NCBI GenBank assembly: GCA_965229005.1
Contig: CBDDIP010000002.1
Coordinates: forward strand, 3,162,001-3,226,000
Direction: 5' to 3'
DNA length: 64,000 nucleotides
From: CBDDIP01 sp965229005
Lineage (GTDB): Bacteria > Actinomycetota > Acidimicrobiia > Acidimicrobiales > Ilumatobacteraceae
Shown: piece after piece, positions 35,948-46,457 of the stretch
How the letters are laid out: each line of letters begins with the position of its first letter
Numbering within the stretch: position 1 is the stretch's first letter
Program-made: the position numbers and the translations under genes
The notes under the pieces: generated by a model
Database searches by the model: none
What the model saw: only the letters and a program-made list of their open reading frames with translations
What the model was told of the DNA's origin: nothing

Positions 35948-37864
35948 ATGTGGCGCCGACGCGCTGACGGCACGAATGATCCGCACGACGAACGAGTGGC
36001 CCGTTGGAGCCGCCGCGTCACGATCGCCTTCGCCGTGCTGTTCCTGTTCGTCGTCTGCCGGTGGCGTCCGTGGGACCTGTTCGCACGCGGCGGGTTCAGC
36101 GCCGACTTCTACGACAGCCAGGCACACGCGTTCTGGCGTCTCCACCTCGACGTGCCGGCCACGGCGGCCGGGATGGAGGGCTTCCTCATCGACGGCAAGA
36201 CGTACCTGTACTACGGGCCGACGCTGGCGATCGCCCGCATGCCGTTCGCCCTCTTCGGGCACTGGGCCGACGGACGACTGGTCGCCGTGTCGCTCGTCGC
36301 CGGATTCGTCGCGCTGTGCACTGCTGCGTTCCACCTGGCGCTCGAGGCACGCCACGCGCTGACGGCGATGCGGCCTGACCGCGACGCTTCGCACGATCAC
36401 TGGCGCGTCGCCGGGTTCGTCGCAGCGGTGGCGTGCTCCCCCGCGCTGTTCCTCACCGGCTGGGTCAGCGTGTACCACGAGACCGAGCTGTGGGCCGCCG
36501 TGTTCATCACTGCGTCGATGGTGCACACGTTGGCGCTGTGGCGGGCGCCGGCGCGCCGGCACGCGGTGCTGGCGATCGTGTTCGTGTTCGCCGCCGTGCT
36601 CACGCGGGCCACCGTCGGCATCGGTGCCGCCGTCGGGCTCGGGCTGGTCGGTCTGCTCTTCTGGCGACGCGACCGACACCGATCGATCACGCTGTCGGTC
36701 GCCGCGTTCGCCGCGCTCGGCACGCACATGGTGATCAACCTCGCCAAGTTCGGCACGCTGCTCGATCTGCCCGCCGACCGTCAGGTGCTGACGTTGCAGT
36801 CGCCGTCACGCGCAGCCTGGTTCGCCGGCAACGACGGAAGCTTCTTCGGGACGCGCTTCCTCACCACCACGGTCCTGCAGTACCTGCGGCCGGACGCCGT
36901 GCGAGTGGAGCGCTTGCTGCCGGTCGTGCGCTTCGGCCCGGCGGCGCGAGATCTCGGCAGCTACCGGTTGGAGAGCAACACGCCGGCGTCGTCGCTGACC
37001 GCCTCGGCGACGCTGCTGTTCATCCTCGGCGTCGTCGGGCTGGTCGTGCTGGTTCGCCGTCGCCAGTGGGCGTGGGTGGCGGTGCTGGCCGGAGCGACCA
37101 TCGCGGCCGTGCCGTCGTTCCTGATCGGCTTCATCGCCAACCGCTACCTCGTCGACATGCTGCCGATGCTGATGGTGCCCGCGGCGATCGCTGCACTCTC
37201 GCTGCGCGTGCCGTCGCGGCAGCGCACTCGGCGGGTTGTCGTGGCCGGGGTCGGTGCGCTCGTCGCCTGGGGAACGTTGACCAACGTCGCGCTGGCGACG
37301 TGGAACCAGAACCTGAAGGATCCTGGGTTCACGGCGTGGCGGTACCAGGTGGACGATGCCCTCTTCGGCAACCCGGCACCGGGCCTGATCACGTTGCAGC
37401 GCGGCGCGCCGGTGCCGCGAGACGGGATCGTCGCGTTGGACGACGCCGACGATGGCACGTGCGCCGGCGTGTACATCGCCGAGCAGCGCGGGTGGGCGGT
37501 GCTCGAGCGCGGCCCGACTCGCCACATCACCGGCGAGTTCACCACCGGGGACGACACGACCCTGCTCGACACCGGAGCGTCCAAGGTGGCACTCGACAAC
37601 CGCGATGGCCATTGGTCGATCAGCGTGGAGGGCGCCGGGGCGACCAACCCGATCGCGACGCCCGTTCGGGCAGCCGGATCGAGCGTGCGCGTCGACGTCG
37701 TCGCCGATCCGATCTCGGGCGGGTTCGAGATCCGCATCGACGGCACGCAGGCGTGGTTCAGCTTCGAGGCGATCGACCTCGCTACGGCCGTGTTCGGGCC
37801 GGCCTTCGCGCCCGACGCGCCCGCAGCCACGCCGCTGTGCGACGAACTGCGAGCGCGCCGGTAG
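35948..37864 (+). CDS. Polytopic membrane protein, GT-C-like
   Basis: 638 residues. About ten hydrophobic segments lie in residues 20-430 (VTIAFAVLFLFVVCRW, LVAVSLVAGFVALCTAAFHL, HAVLAIVFVFAAVLTRATVGIGAAVGLGLVGLLFW, ATLLFILGVVGLVVLV, RYLVDMLPMLMVPAAIAAL). A roughly 200-residue soluble C-terminal domain follows. After the first helix GGFSADFYDSQAHAFWRLHLD resembles the acidic loop of GT-C glycosyltransferases. No family is certain. It probably works with the upstream GT2-methyltransferase on a lipid-linked sugar (inference from operon position). Confidence 0.7.
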   Translation: MWRRRADGTNDPHDERVARWSRRVTIAFAVLFLFVVCRWRPWDLFARGGFSADFYDSQAHAFWRLHLDVPATAAGMEGFLIDGKTYLYYGPTLAIARMPFALFGHWADGRLVAVSLVAGFVALCTAAFHLALEARHALTAMRPDRDASHDHWRVAGFVAAVACSPALFLTGWVSVYHETELWAAVFITASMVHTLALWRAPARRHAVLAIVFVFAAVLTRATVGIGAAVGLGLVGLLFWRRDRHRSITLSVAAFAALGTHMVINLAKFGTLLDLPADRQVLTLQSPSRAAWFAGNDGSFFGTRFLTTTVLQYLRPDAVRVERLLPVVRFGPAARDLGSYRLESNTPASSLTASATLLFILGVVGLVVLVRRRQWAWVAVLAGATIAAVPSFLIGFIANRYLVDMLPMLMVPAAIAALSLRVPSRQRTRRVVVAGVGALVAWGTLTNVALATWNQNLKDPGFTAWRYQVDDALFGNPAPGLITLQRGAPVPRDGIVALDDADDGTCAGVYIAEQRGWAVLERGPTRHITGEFTTGDDTTLLDTGASKVALDNRDGHWSISVEGAGATNPIATPVRAAGSSVRVDVVADPISGGFEIRIDGTQAWFSFEAIDLATAVFGPAFAPDAPAATPLCDELRARR

Positions 37865-37865
37865 C

Positions 37866-39044
37866 TCAGGTTCCCTTGTAGTTGAGGATCTGGTGCAGCG
37901 TGTGCACGATCGACACGAGGTCCTCCTGGTTGGCCATCACCTCGTCGATGTCCTTGTACGCCGACGGGTGCTCGTCGAGCAGGGCCTCGGCGTCGCCGTT
38001 CCACGCCTTGCCGGCCATCGCCTCGGTCAGCGACGCCGCCGTCAGCTGACGACGAGCTTCCTTCCGACCGAGACGGCGTCCGGCACCGTGCGAGCACGAG
38101 CAGTACGACGCGGTGTTGCCGAGGCCCGACACGATGTACGAGCGGGTGCCCATCGAACCAGGGATGACACCACGATCGCCCTGGCCGGCCTTGATCGCCC
38201 CCTTGCGGGTGATCCACACGTCGCCGGTGCCCTCACGGGTGCGGTGACGTTCCAGCTGGGTGAAGTTGTGGTGGCAGTTGATCCGATCGGCGACCGCAAC
38301 GTCGCGGCCGAGGAACGTGACCACCGCGGCGAGGGCGAGCGCCAACATCTCCTCACGGTTGCGCATCGCGTAGCGCTGCGCCCAGAGCATGTCGCCGATG
38401 TAGGCGTCGAACTCCGGGGTGTTGGCCGGGAGGTAGGCGAGGTCGCGGTCCTCGAGCTCGATGAGCCACTGCTTCATCAGCCCACGCGCCGTCTCGATGT
38501 GACGCGTCGCCAGGACGTTGCCGACGCCGCGCGAGCCCGAGTGCAGCACCAGCCACACGCGGTCGCGCTCGTCGAGGCAGACCTCGACGAAGTGGTTGCC
38601 GGAACCGAGCGAACCGAGCTGGAGCGACGCCTTGCGCTGCAGATCGTCGTTGCCCGGCAGCAAGCCAGGGGTGTCGTCGTCCCACGGCACCACCGACAGG
38701 ATCGGCGGCGCAGTGCGGTGACCCTGGCCGACACCCGCCGGGATGGCGCGAGCCAGCGAGGTGTGCAGCGGCTGCAGGTCGTGCGGCAGATCGAACGAGG
38801 TCAGATCGAGACGGGCGGCGATCATGCCGCAGCCGATGTCGACACCGACCGCGGCCGGGATGATCGCGTCGCGCGTCGGGATGACCGAGCCCACCGTGGC
38901 GCCGAGGCCGAAGTGGGCGTCGGGCATCAGGGCCACGTGGCCGGCGATGAAGGGGAGTCGGGAGGTGCGCTCTGCCTGCTGGCGGGCGCCGGACTCGAGG
39001 CCTGGTGCCCACGAGAGCAGATGAGGGTTCAGCTGTTCGGGCAT
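37866..39044 (-). CDS. rtcB: RtcB family RNA ligase
   Basis: 392 residues. Mn-binding and catalytic motifs: MPDAHFGLGATVGSVIP, GVDIGCGMIAARL (Cys ligand), LGSGNHFVEVCLDE, VLHSGSRGVGN, NCHHNFTQLERH and CSCSHGAGRRLGR (the guanylylated His). RtcB joins 2',3'-cyclic-phosphate or 3'-phosphate RNA ends to 5'-OH ends using GTP. No archease or rtcA/rtcR partner is visible nearby. ATG 39044 begins MPEQLNPHLLSWAPG. Convergent with the preceding gene by one base; divergent from the DAHP synthase gene. Confidence 0.93.
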   Translation of the reverse strand: MPEQLNPHLLSWAPGLESGARQQAERTSRLPFIAGHVALMPDAHFGLGATVGSVIPTRDAIIPAAVGVDIGCGMIAARLDLTSFDLPHDLQPLHTSLARAIPAGVGQGHRTAPPILSVVPWDDDTPGLLPGNDDLQRKASLQLGSLGSGNHFVEVCLDERDRVWLVLHSGSRGVGNVLATRHIETARGLMKQWLIELEDRDLAYLPANTPEFDAYIGDMLWAQRYAMRNREEMLALALAAVVTFLGRDVAVADRINCHHNFTQLERHRTREGTGDVWITRKGAIKAGQGDRGVIPGSMGTRSYIVSGLGNTASYCSCSHGAGRRLGRKEARRQLTAASLTEAMAGKAWNGDAEALLDEHPSAYKDIDEVMANQEDLVSIVHTLHQILNYKGT

Positions 39045-39140
39045 CGGATCATCATGCCGAGGGGCGCCGACCACCGATTCGTGATTTCCGCGATCGGGTA
39101 TTGCGTTGCATTGGTCGCGACGACCCGGCAGGCTTTCCCG

Positions 39141-40496
<1,356 letters not shown>

Positions 40497-40506
40497 GCAC
40501 GAGCTC

Positions 40507-41331
40507 GTGCTGGAGGCGTTGCGGCTGACGGCCACCTGGCCGGTGCCGAACGTCGCCGCCGCAGCCATCGACGCAACGGGTGGCGCACACGTCGTCGGCG
40601 ACACCAGCCGCACGTTTCGCTTGGCGTCGGTGACCAAGCCCCTGACTGCTTGGGCCGTGCTCGTCGCGGTCGAGGAGGGCATCGTCACGCTCGGCGACGA
40701 GGTCGGGCAGGCGGGTTGCACGTTGCGCCACCTCCTTGCGCACGCCGGCGGCTACGCCTTCGACGGCGACGCGCCGATCACCCGACCACGATCACGACGC
40801 ATCTACTCGAACACGGGCATCGAGCTCGCTGCAGCACACGTCGCTGGCGCCGCTGCCATGCCATTCGCGGAGTACCTCGCCGAAGCTGTCCTGCAGCCGT
40901 TGGCGATGTCGACAACCGAGCTGCGCGGCTCGCCCGCGCACGGCGCGGTCAGCAGCGTCGACGACCTCGTCTCGTTCGGGCGCGAGCTGCGCTCGCCGAC
41001 GTTGATCAGCGCGGCGACTGCGGCCGACGCGACATCCGTTCAATTCCCGGAGCTGTCGGGCATCGTTCCCGGCGTCGGACGGTTCGATCCGTGCCCGTGG
41101 GGACTCGGTCTGGAGATCCGCGGCAACAAGCAGCCGCACTGGACCGGCAACCGCTGCGGCCCCGCCACGTTTGGACACTTCGGGGGTGCCGGTACGTTCA
41201 TGTGGGTGGATCCGGGGGTGAACGTCGCAGTCGTCGCGCTCACCGATCGCGCCTTCGATCAGTGGGCACCGGTGGCGCTGCAACGTTGGCCCGAGCTGTC
41301 CGATGCGGTCCTGGACGAGCTCACGGCATGA
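40507..41331 (+). CDS. Serine beta-lactamase / class C-like hydrolase
   Basis: 274 residues. The S-x-x-K active site is LASVTKPLTAW; the second motif is IYSNTGIELAA (YxN); the third is probably TFGHFGGAGTFMW, replacing the KTG/HTG box. It is shorter than true AmpC and lacks an obvious export signal, so an esterase or peptidase role is likelier than antibiotic resistance (inference). GTG 40507 lies ten bases after the DAHP synthase stop. Confidence 0.8.
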   Translation: MLEALRLTATWPVPNVAAAAIDATGGAHVVGDTSRTFRLASVTKPLTAWAVLVAVEEGIVTLGDEVGQAGCTLRHLLAHAGGYAFDGDAPITRPRSRRIYSNTGIELAAAHVAGAAAMPFAEYLAEAVLQPLAMSTTELRGSPAHGAVSSVDDLVSFGRELRSPTLISAATAADATSVQFPELSGIVPGVGRFDPCPWGLGLEIRGNKQPHWTGNRCGPATFGHFGGAGTFMWVDPGVNVAVVALTDRAFDQWAPVALQRWPELSDAVLDELTA

Positions 41332-41367
41332 GATCCTGCCGGTGAGGTCGTCCATCGTGAGGTCTCG

Positions 41368-41823
41368 ATGAGCTTCCGACCGGGCGATCGCATCCGCCTC
41401 GAGCTCACCGGCGACGACGGCTTGCCGTTGGTCCGCTACGGCTTCGTCGGCGGACTCGCCGGGAGCAGCGGCCCCGTGGTGGTGATGCTGGATGGCGAGC
41501 TCGGCGGCGACATCGTCGACATGTCGGAGATCAAGCCGGTGACGATCACGAACGTCGAGCTGTGCCTGCGTGGCACCGATCTGGTCGACGATCCCGAGCT
41601 GCGTCGAGGTCTCGTCGCGTTGTGGCACGCGGAGGCCGACACGGCCGGGCTCGACGTCGATGCGTTGCACCCGATCGGCGACGGGCTGCGCGACAGCAGC
41701 GACTCGTGGGCACTCGCCGAGCTGATGGCCGGCGGCGAGCACTACATCGTGCGGGCCATCCAGCTGCCCAACGAGCCCGACCTCGTGCGCATCCGCGCCG
41801 ACCGCCCGCGTCCGCCGCTGTAG
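41368..41823 (+). CDS. Hypothetical protein, 151 aa
   Basis: Starts MSFRPGDRIRLELTGDDGLPLVRYGFVGGLAG. The first 70 residues look like a small beta barrel (PVVVMLDGELGGDIVDMSEIKPV); the rest is helical and acidic (LRRGLVALWHAEADTAGLDVDAL). No membrane segment and no family recognised. It lies 36 bp after the beta-lactamase-like gene on the same strand. Confidence 0.6.
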   Translation: MSFRPGDRIRLELTGDDGLPLVRYGFVGGLAGSSGPVVVMLDGELGGDIVDMSEIKPVTITNVELCLRGTDLVDDPELRRGLVALWHAEADTAGLDVDALHPIGDGLRDSSDSWALAELMAGGEHYIVRAIQLPNEPDLVRIRADRPRPPL

Positions 41824-41868
41824 CCACGCCCGCTTGAGTGTGGCGCTCCGCGTGCCGATGAACATGTC

Positions 41869-42594
41869 ATGCGGAGATCGGCGGTTGACGACCTGCCCAG
41901 CGCGCCTGCCTCGAGTCAGGCCGGCCAGGCGCTGCGCACGCCGGACAGCCTGCAGGAGATGCTCGCCCGTCAAGCCGCTGAGCAGGCAACCCATGCGCAT
42001 CAGGTCAAGAAGCAGCGCGACCGCGGGCCGCTCAAGGTGCTCGCGTTCTTCCTCCTCGCTGCCGGCGCCGGCTACGTCGGTTGGAACTTCGAGGAGCTCA
42101 AGGCCAAGTACCTGGACAAGACCGAGGAGAGCCCGGCAGACGAATCCGCGGACGTTCCAGCGAACGCGTTTCCGGTCGACACGCCGCAGATGCACTTCGA
42201 GCTACCATCGGCGCCGAACGTCACGACCTACGAGGTCCCGGTCATGGGAGTGCAGGCGGCGGCGACCAGTTGGGAGTCCGTGGTCGGTTCGACGCGGACG
42301 ACGGTGCTCAGCCTCGAGTTCCCCGGTGGCACGGCGTCGGCGAGCGTCACCGGCGGCTACGCAGGAATGATCGACAGCATGGTGCAGCAGTCGGCGGGGA
42401 CGATCGAGAGCCAGCGCGACGAGGTCGTAGCCGGCGAGACGATCCGAACCGTCGTCATCGACACCGGCAGCGGGCGAGTCTTCGCCGTGTTCCGACACAA
42501 CCAGCAATCGATCGTCGCACTCATCACGCAGTCTGGTGACTCGGTGGAGCCGCCCTCCCACATCGCGCTCGTCGACAGCTTCCGCTTCGTCTGA
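41869..42594 (+). CDS. Single-TM hypothetical protein with secreted C-terminal domain
   Basis: 241 residues. A cytoplasmic Gln/Ala-rich N-terminus is followed by one membrane helix (LKVLAFFLLAAGAGYVGWNF). A roughly 150-residue extracytoplasmic domain has alternating beta-like stretches (TTVLSLEFPGGTASASVTGGYAGMIDSMVQQSAGTIESQRDEV). No family recognised. ATG 41869 begins MRRSAVDDLPSAPAS. Followed by the hairpin at 42617-42659. Confidence 0.65.
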   Translation: MRRSAVDDLPSAPASSQAGQALRTPDSLQEMLARQAAEQATHAHQVKKQRDRGPLKVLAFFLLAAGAGYVGWNFEELKAKYLDKTEESPADESADVPANAFPVDTPQMHFELPSAPNVTTYEVPVMGVQAAATSWESVVGSTRTTVLSLEFPGGTASASVTGGYAGMIDSMVQQSAGTIESQRDEVVAGETIRTVVIDTGSGRVFAVFRHNQQSIVALITQSGDSVEPPSHIALVDSFRFV

Positions 42595-42616
42595 CAGCGT
42601 GAAGCCGTTCGCGGAA

Positions 42617-42659
42617 CTGGATGTCTGACAGCTCGAATGTCGAGCTGACAGACATCCAG
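42617..42659. terminator. 20-bp-stem hairpin, second member of the dispersed family
   Basis: The left arm 42617-42636 (CTGGATGTCTG, A, CAGCTCGA), loop ATG and right arm 42640-42659 form 19 pairs and one A-A mismatch. It lies 22 bp after a stop codon and 13 bp before the convergent thiolase stop. The arm AACTGGATGTCTG (42615-42627) is identical to the arm at 30139. Confidence 0.78.
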
Positions 42660-42672
42660 ATTCCGTCGCGGG

Positions 42673-43875
42673 TCAGCTGAGGCGCTCGACGATCATGGCC
42701 ATGCCTTGACCGCCGCCGACGCACATGGTCTCGAGACCGTAGGTGCCGCCGGTGGACTGCAGGCCGTGGATGAGCGTGGTCATGATGCGCGCTCCGGTCT
42801 GGCCGAAGGGGTGACCGAGGGCGATGGCGCCACCGTGCACGTTCAGCTTCGCGTGGTCGATGCCGAGGTGCTTGGCCGACGGGATCACCTGGGCGGCGAA
42901 CGCCTCGTTGATCTCGACGAGATCGATCTGGTCCATCGTCATCCCGGCACGCTGCAGCGCCTGACGGCTCGCCTCGATCGGGCCGAGGCCCATGATCTCC
43001 GGGTTCAGACCGCTCACGCCCGACGACACGATGCGCGCCAGCGGGGTGAGGCCGAGCGCCTTCGCCTTCGTGTCGCTCATCACCATCACCGCAGCCGCGC
43101 CGTCGTTGAGCGGGCAGGCGTTGCCGGCGGTGACCTTGCCGTCGGGGCGGAACGCCGGCTTCAGCGCGGCGAGACCCTCGAGCGTCGTGCCGTCACGCGG
43201 GCAATCGTCCTTGGAGATGACGGTGCCGTCGGGCAGCGTGATCGGGGTGATGTCGTTCTCGTAGAACCCGCTGGCGATCGCCGCCTGCGTGCGGTCCTGC
43301 GACTGCTTCGCCCACGCGTCCATCTCCTCGCGGGTGACGCCCTCGGCCTCGACGACGTTCTCAGCGGTCTGGCCCATGGCGATGTACATGTCCGGAAGAC
43401 CGGTGGGCGGGGTCCAGTCGGGCTGGCCGCCCGCTGCACGCTCCGCGGTGCGCGCACCCGACGGCTTGAAGATCGGGTTCGGTGCGGTGTCACTGGCGCC
43501 GGCGCCGTAACGGCTGACGCACTCGACCCCGGCGGAGATGAAGCAGTCGCCCTCACCGGCGCGGATGGCGTGCGCGGCCATGCGGATGGTCTGCAGGCTC
43601 GACGAGCAGTAGCGGTTGACGGTGACGCCCGGGACATCGGTCAGACCGGCGAGCACTGCGGCGACGCGAGCGACGTTGAAGCCCTGCTCCCCTGCCGGCT
43701 GGCCGCAGCCCATGATCAGGTCCTCGACGTCGGAGGCGGACACCTGCGGCACCTGCGCCATCAGCGACTTGATGATCTGCGCAGACAGGTCGTCCGGGCG
43801 GATGCTGACCATCGAACCCTTGCCGGCCCGACCGATCGGGCTGCGAGCGACGGCGACGATGACGGCTTCGGTCAT
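42673..43875 (-). CDS. Acetyl-CoA acetyltransferase (thiolase family)
   Basis: 400 residues. Catalytic residues: nucleophile Cys in VNRYCSSSLQTIRMAAHAI, His in GGAIALGHPFGQTGARI, and the second Cys in TMCVGGGQGMAMI. It condenses or cleaves acyl-CoA units; whether it is degradative (FadA-like) or biosynthetic is not resolved. The motif set MGQTAENVVEAEGVTREEMDAWA is usual in FadA-type enzymes. ATG 43875 follows AAGGGGGAAG. Upstream on the same strand is a PIG-L deacetylase. Confidence 0.92.
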   Translation of the reverse strand: MTEAVIVAVARSPIGRAGKGSMVSIRPDDLSAQIIKSLMAQVPQVSASDVEDLIMGCGQPAGEQGFNVARVAAVLAGLTDVPGVTVNRYCSSSLQTIRMAAHAIRAGEGDCFISAGVECVSRYGAGASDTAPNPIFKPSGARTAERAAGGQPDWTPPTGLPDMYIAMGQTAENVVEAEGVTREEMDAWAKQSQDRTQAAIASGFYENDITPITLPDGTVISKDDCPRDGTTLEGLAALKPAFRPDGKVTAGNACPLNDGAAAVMVMSDTKAKALGLTPLARIVSSGVSGLNPEIMGLGPIEASRQALQRAGMTMDQIDLVEINEAFAAQVIPSAKHLGIDHAKLNVHGGAIALGHPFGQTGARIMTTLIHGLQSTGGTYGLETMCVGGGQGMAMIVERLS

Positions 43876-43938
43876 TGGATTCTTCCCCCTTGGAAGTCGC
43901 ACGCGCGGTCCGCGGTGCGTTGCGTGAGACGACTGTAC

Positions 43939-44679
43939 CTAGCGGGTCTCGACGCGGCGAAACGCTTCGGCGGCCCGTCCTTCGGGCAAACCGAACTGCT
44001 TGGCGATCTCCGCACCCCATGAGCGCATCCGTGCATCGGTGGACGCCGGATCGGGCAGCTGGCTGACGTGGCGCATCAGCGCCGACACCTTGCGATCGAG
44101 GTGATCGGTGATGTCCACGGTGTGCGTGGCATCGCCACCGGACATCAGCCACACCTCGGGGACCGACCACGGCTCGAGGCCCTCGTCGGCCAGCAGCTCG
44201 GGGAAGGCGAACGGGTTCCGTGCGTCCGGGTACACCGCGCACAGCGCTGCCTCGCCGGCGGCCAGGTGATCCGGGTGGCTGGCGTAGATGCGATCGAGGT
44301 TGCGCACCGGCGACTGGGTGATCACCAGTTGCGGCTGGACGATGCGGATGACGCGGCTGATCGCCGCCCGCAGCGCGAGGTTCGCCTCGACGCGACCGTC
44401 GGCGAAACCGAGGAAGTGGATGTCGTCGACACCGACCTCCTTCGCCGCCGCGGTCTGCTCCGCCTGTCGTAGCGCCGCCATGTCGGATCGTGAGACGGAG
44501 CGATCGCTGCCGCCGGCATCGCCGTTGGTGACGATGCAGTACGTCACGTGCACGCCCGCCTCGGTCAGCGCCGACACCGTTCCCGCCGAGCCGAAGTCGA
44601 CGTCGTCGGGGTGCGCCGTGACCACGAGGGCGCGCTCGAGGGGCTCGGACCCGATGGTGGACAGGGTCAGCTCGGCCAT
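43939..44679 (-). CDS. PIG-L/LmbE family deacetylase
   Basis: 246 residues. The zinc motif is VVTAHPDDVDFGSAGT (AHPDD) and the later His is in YASHPDHLAAGEAA. Family members deacetylate N-acetylglucosaminyl compounds, as in mycothiol (MshB) or its conjugates (Mca); the substrate here is unknown. ATG 44679 begins MAELTLSTIGSEP. It is divergent from the P450 gene, with 30 bp between starts. Confidence 0.88.
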   Translation of the reverse strand: MAELTLSTIGSEPLERALVVTAHPDDVDFGSAGTVSALTEAGVHVTYCIVTNGDAGGSDRSVSRSDMAALRQAEQTAAAKEVGVDDIHFLGFADGRVEANLALRAAISRVIRIVQPQLVITQSPVRNLDRIYASHPDHLAAGEAALCAVYPDARNPFAFPELLADEGLEPWSVPEVWLMSGGDATHTVDITDHLDRKVSALMRHVSQLPDPASTDARMRSWGAEIAKQFGLPEGRAAEAFRRVETR

Positions 44680-44685
44680 GAGGGC

Positions 44686-44701
44686 ACCCTATCGGTAGGG
44701 T
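44686..44701. promoter_or_regulatory. Inverted repeat in PIG-L/P450 divergent promoter
   Basis: ACCCTATCGGTAGGGT: ACCCTA and TAGGGT arms around TCGG lie in the 30-bp gap between the divergent genes. A possible operator or overlapping -10 elements. Confidence 0.4.
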
Positions 44702-44709
44702 TCGCGGCC

Positions 44710-45966
44710 ATGACCCCCGCTGATGTCGCGCTCGGTTCCTTCAACCTGTCCGACCCCGAGTTCTGGCTGCAACCTCGCGAGATCCGCGAGGGCGCGTTCC
44801 ACACGTTGCGCACGCAGTCGCCGGTCCAGTTCTTCGAGGAGTGGGACTTCGAAGGCTCGCCGTTCCCCAAGGGACCCGGCTACCACGCGCTGACCCGTCA
44901 CGAGGACGTCTGGTTCGCCAGTCGCAACCCGCAGCTGTTCTGCAGCGGCAAGGGCAGCAACATCGGCGACCTGCCGATCGAGATGGCCGAGTTCTTCGGC
45001 TCGATGATCGCCATGGACGATCCCCGGCACTTCCGCCTGCGCAGCATCGTCTCCCGCGGGTTCACGCCGAAGGAGATCACGCGAGTCGAGAGCTACGTCA
45101 AGGAGAAGGCCACGTCGGTCGTCGACAACCTGCTGGAGAAGTTCCCCGACGGCGAATGCGACTTCGTCGAGGAGATCGCCGCTCCCCTGCCGCTGCAGAT
45201 CATCTGCGAGATGATGGGGATCCCCGCCGAGGACGAGAAGAAGATCTTCGGTTGGACGAACATCATCCTCGGCGTCGGCGACCCGGAGTACGGCACCACG
45301 CTCGACGTGTTCATGGCGGCCGCGCTGGAGATGTTCCAGTACGCGCAGGCGCTCGGCGAGGAACGCGTGAAGCACCCGGGCGAGGACCTCACCAGCCTGA
45401 TGATGAACGCCGAGCTCGAAGGCGAACGGCTGACCTCCGCCGAGTTCGGTTCGTTCTTCATCCTCCTCGTCGTGGCCGGCAACGAGACGACCCGCAACGC
45501 GATCACCCATGGCATGCGCTTGTTGACGGAGCACGAAGATCAGAAGGCGATCTGGTGGAACGACTTCGAGGCCAACACGAAGACGGCCGTCGACGAGATC
45601 GTGCGCGTCGCCACCCCGGTGATCCACTTCCGCCGCACCTGCACCGAGGACGTCACCGTCGGCGGCACCGACCTGAAGGCCGGCGAGAAGGTCGTGCTCT
45701 GGTACTGCTCGGCCAACCGGGACGAGACCGTGTGGACCAACCCGTTCGAGTTCGACGTGCGTCGATCGCTGCAACCGCAGCAGGCCGGCTTCGGCGCCGG
45801 CGGCCCGCACTTCTGCCTCGGCGCCAACCTGGCCCGCCGCGAGATCGCCGTCATGTTCGACGAGATCCGCCGACGCCTGCCGAAGATGCGCACGATCGGC
45901 GAACCCGCCTACCTGCAGAGCAACTTCATCAACGGCATCAAGCGCCAGCAGTGCACCTGGGTCTGA
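44710..45966 (+). CDS. Cytochrome P450
   Basis: 418 residues. The I-helix motif is FFILLVVAGNETTRNAITHGM, the ExxR region TAVDEIVRVATPVIHFRR, and the haem-binding Cys loop FGAGGPHFCLGANLARREIAVMF. The N-terminal part (DPEFWLQPREIREGAFHTLR, GSMIAMDDPRHFRLRSIVSRGFTPKEI) resembles the CYP124/125/142 group of steroid or fatty-acid hydroxylases; the exact family is not established. ATG 44710 begins MTPADVALGSFNLSDP. No ferredoxin gene is adjacent. Confidence 0.93.
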   Translation: MTPADVALGSFNLSDPEFWLQPREIREGAFHTLRTQSPVQFFEEWDFEGSPFPKGPGYHALTRHEDVWFASRNPQLFCSGKGSNIGDLPIEMAEFFGSMIAMDDPRHFRLRSIVSRGFTPKEITRVESYVKEKATSVVDNLLEKFPDGECDFVEEIAAPLPLQIICEMMGIPAEDEKKIFGWTNIILGVGDPEYGTTLDVFMAAALEMFQYAQALGEERVKHPGEDLTSLMMNAELEGERLTSAEFGSFFILLVVAGNETTRNAITHGMRLLTEHEDQKAIWWNDFEANTKTAVDEIVRVATPVIHFRRTCTEDVTVGGTDLKAGEKVVLWYCSANRDETVWTNPFEFDVRRSLQPQQAGFGAGGPHFCLGANLARREIAVMFDEIRRRLPKMRTIGEPAYLQSNFINGIKRQQCTWV

Positions 45967-45998
45967 CGCCAACGATCCCCTACCGGCGGCTCGCAGCG

Positions 45999-46457
45999 AT
46001 GCTGTGGGCGGCCACGACGGCAGCCGTGCTGCTCGCCATCGCGACGCGTTTCAACGAATGGCGATCCTTTCTGGACGACGTGCCGACTCGGCCGCCACTC
46101 GGTCTGCGCGAGCACCTCTACGTCGTCAGTCGCTTCGTCGACGTCGATCTCGTCGTCCTCCTGCTCGCCACCGGCGCCTCGAGCCTCTTCATCAGATCGC
46201 TGGACGCTGATCCCCGTTCGACGTTGGTCGATACCTGCGCTCGGCTCACGGCAGTGCTCTGCGGCTTCTTCGCGGTCGTCTCCATCGCCGGCATCGCTTC
46301 GGCTGCTGTGCTGGACAACGAGATCGAGCGGTTGCCCGTCGCAGGGCTCGTCTACGCCCGCCTGGGCGTGACCGGATTGGTGGCGATCGCGGCAGCGGTG
46401 ATGTCGTCGACCGGGCTCCCACACAGCGATGCGGATCTCGACGAGGTGATCGAGTGA
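45999..46457 (+). CDS. Small membrane protein, 4 predicted TM (pair member 1)
   Basis: 152 residues. Hydrophobic segments are MLWAATTAAVLLAIATRF, VDLVVLLLATGASSLF, LTAVLCGFFAVVSIAGIASAAVL and LGVTGLVAIAAAVMSSTG. Unknown family. ATG 45999 is the first usual start; the frame stays open upstream to CTG 45962. The stop overlaps the next gene by four bases (GTGA), so the two are coupled. Confidence 0.7.
   Translation: MLWAATTAAVLLAIATRFNEWRSFLDDVPTRPPLGLREHLYVVSRFVDVDLVVLLLATGASSLFIRSLDADPRSTLVDTCARLTAVLCGFFAVVSIAGIASAAVLDNEIERLPVAGLVYARLGVTGLVAIAAAVMSSTGLPHSDADLDEVIE

Noticed and set aside
40507..41331. Antibiotic-resistance beta-lactamase
   Set aside because: SxxK and YxN motifs are present but no export signal and the KTG-type box is altered; a general serine hydrolase is safer.
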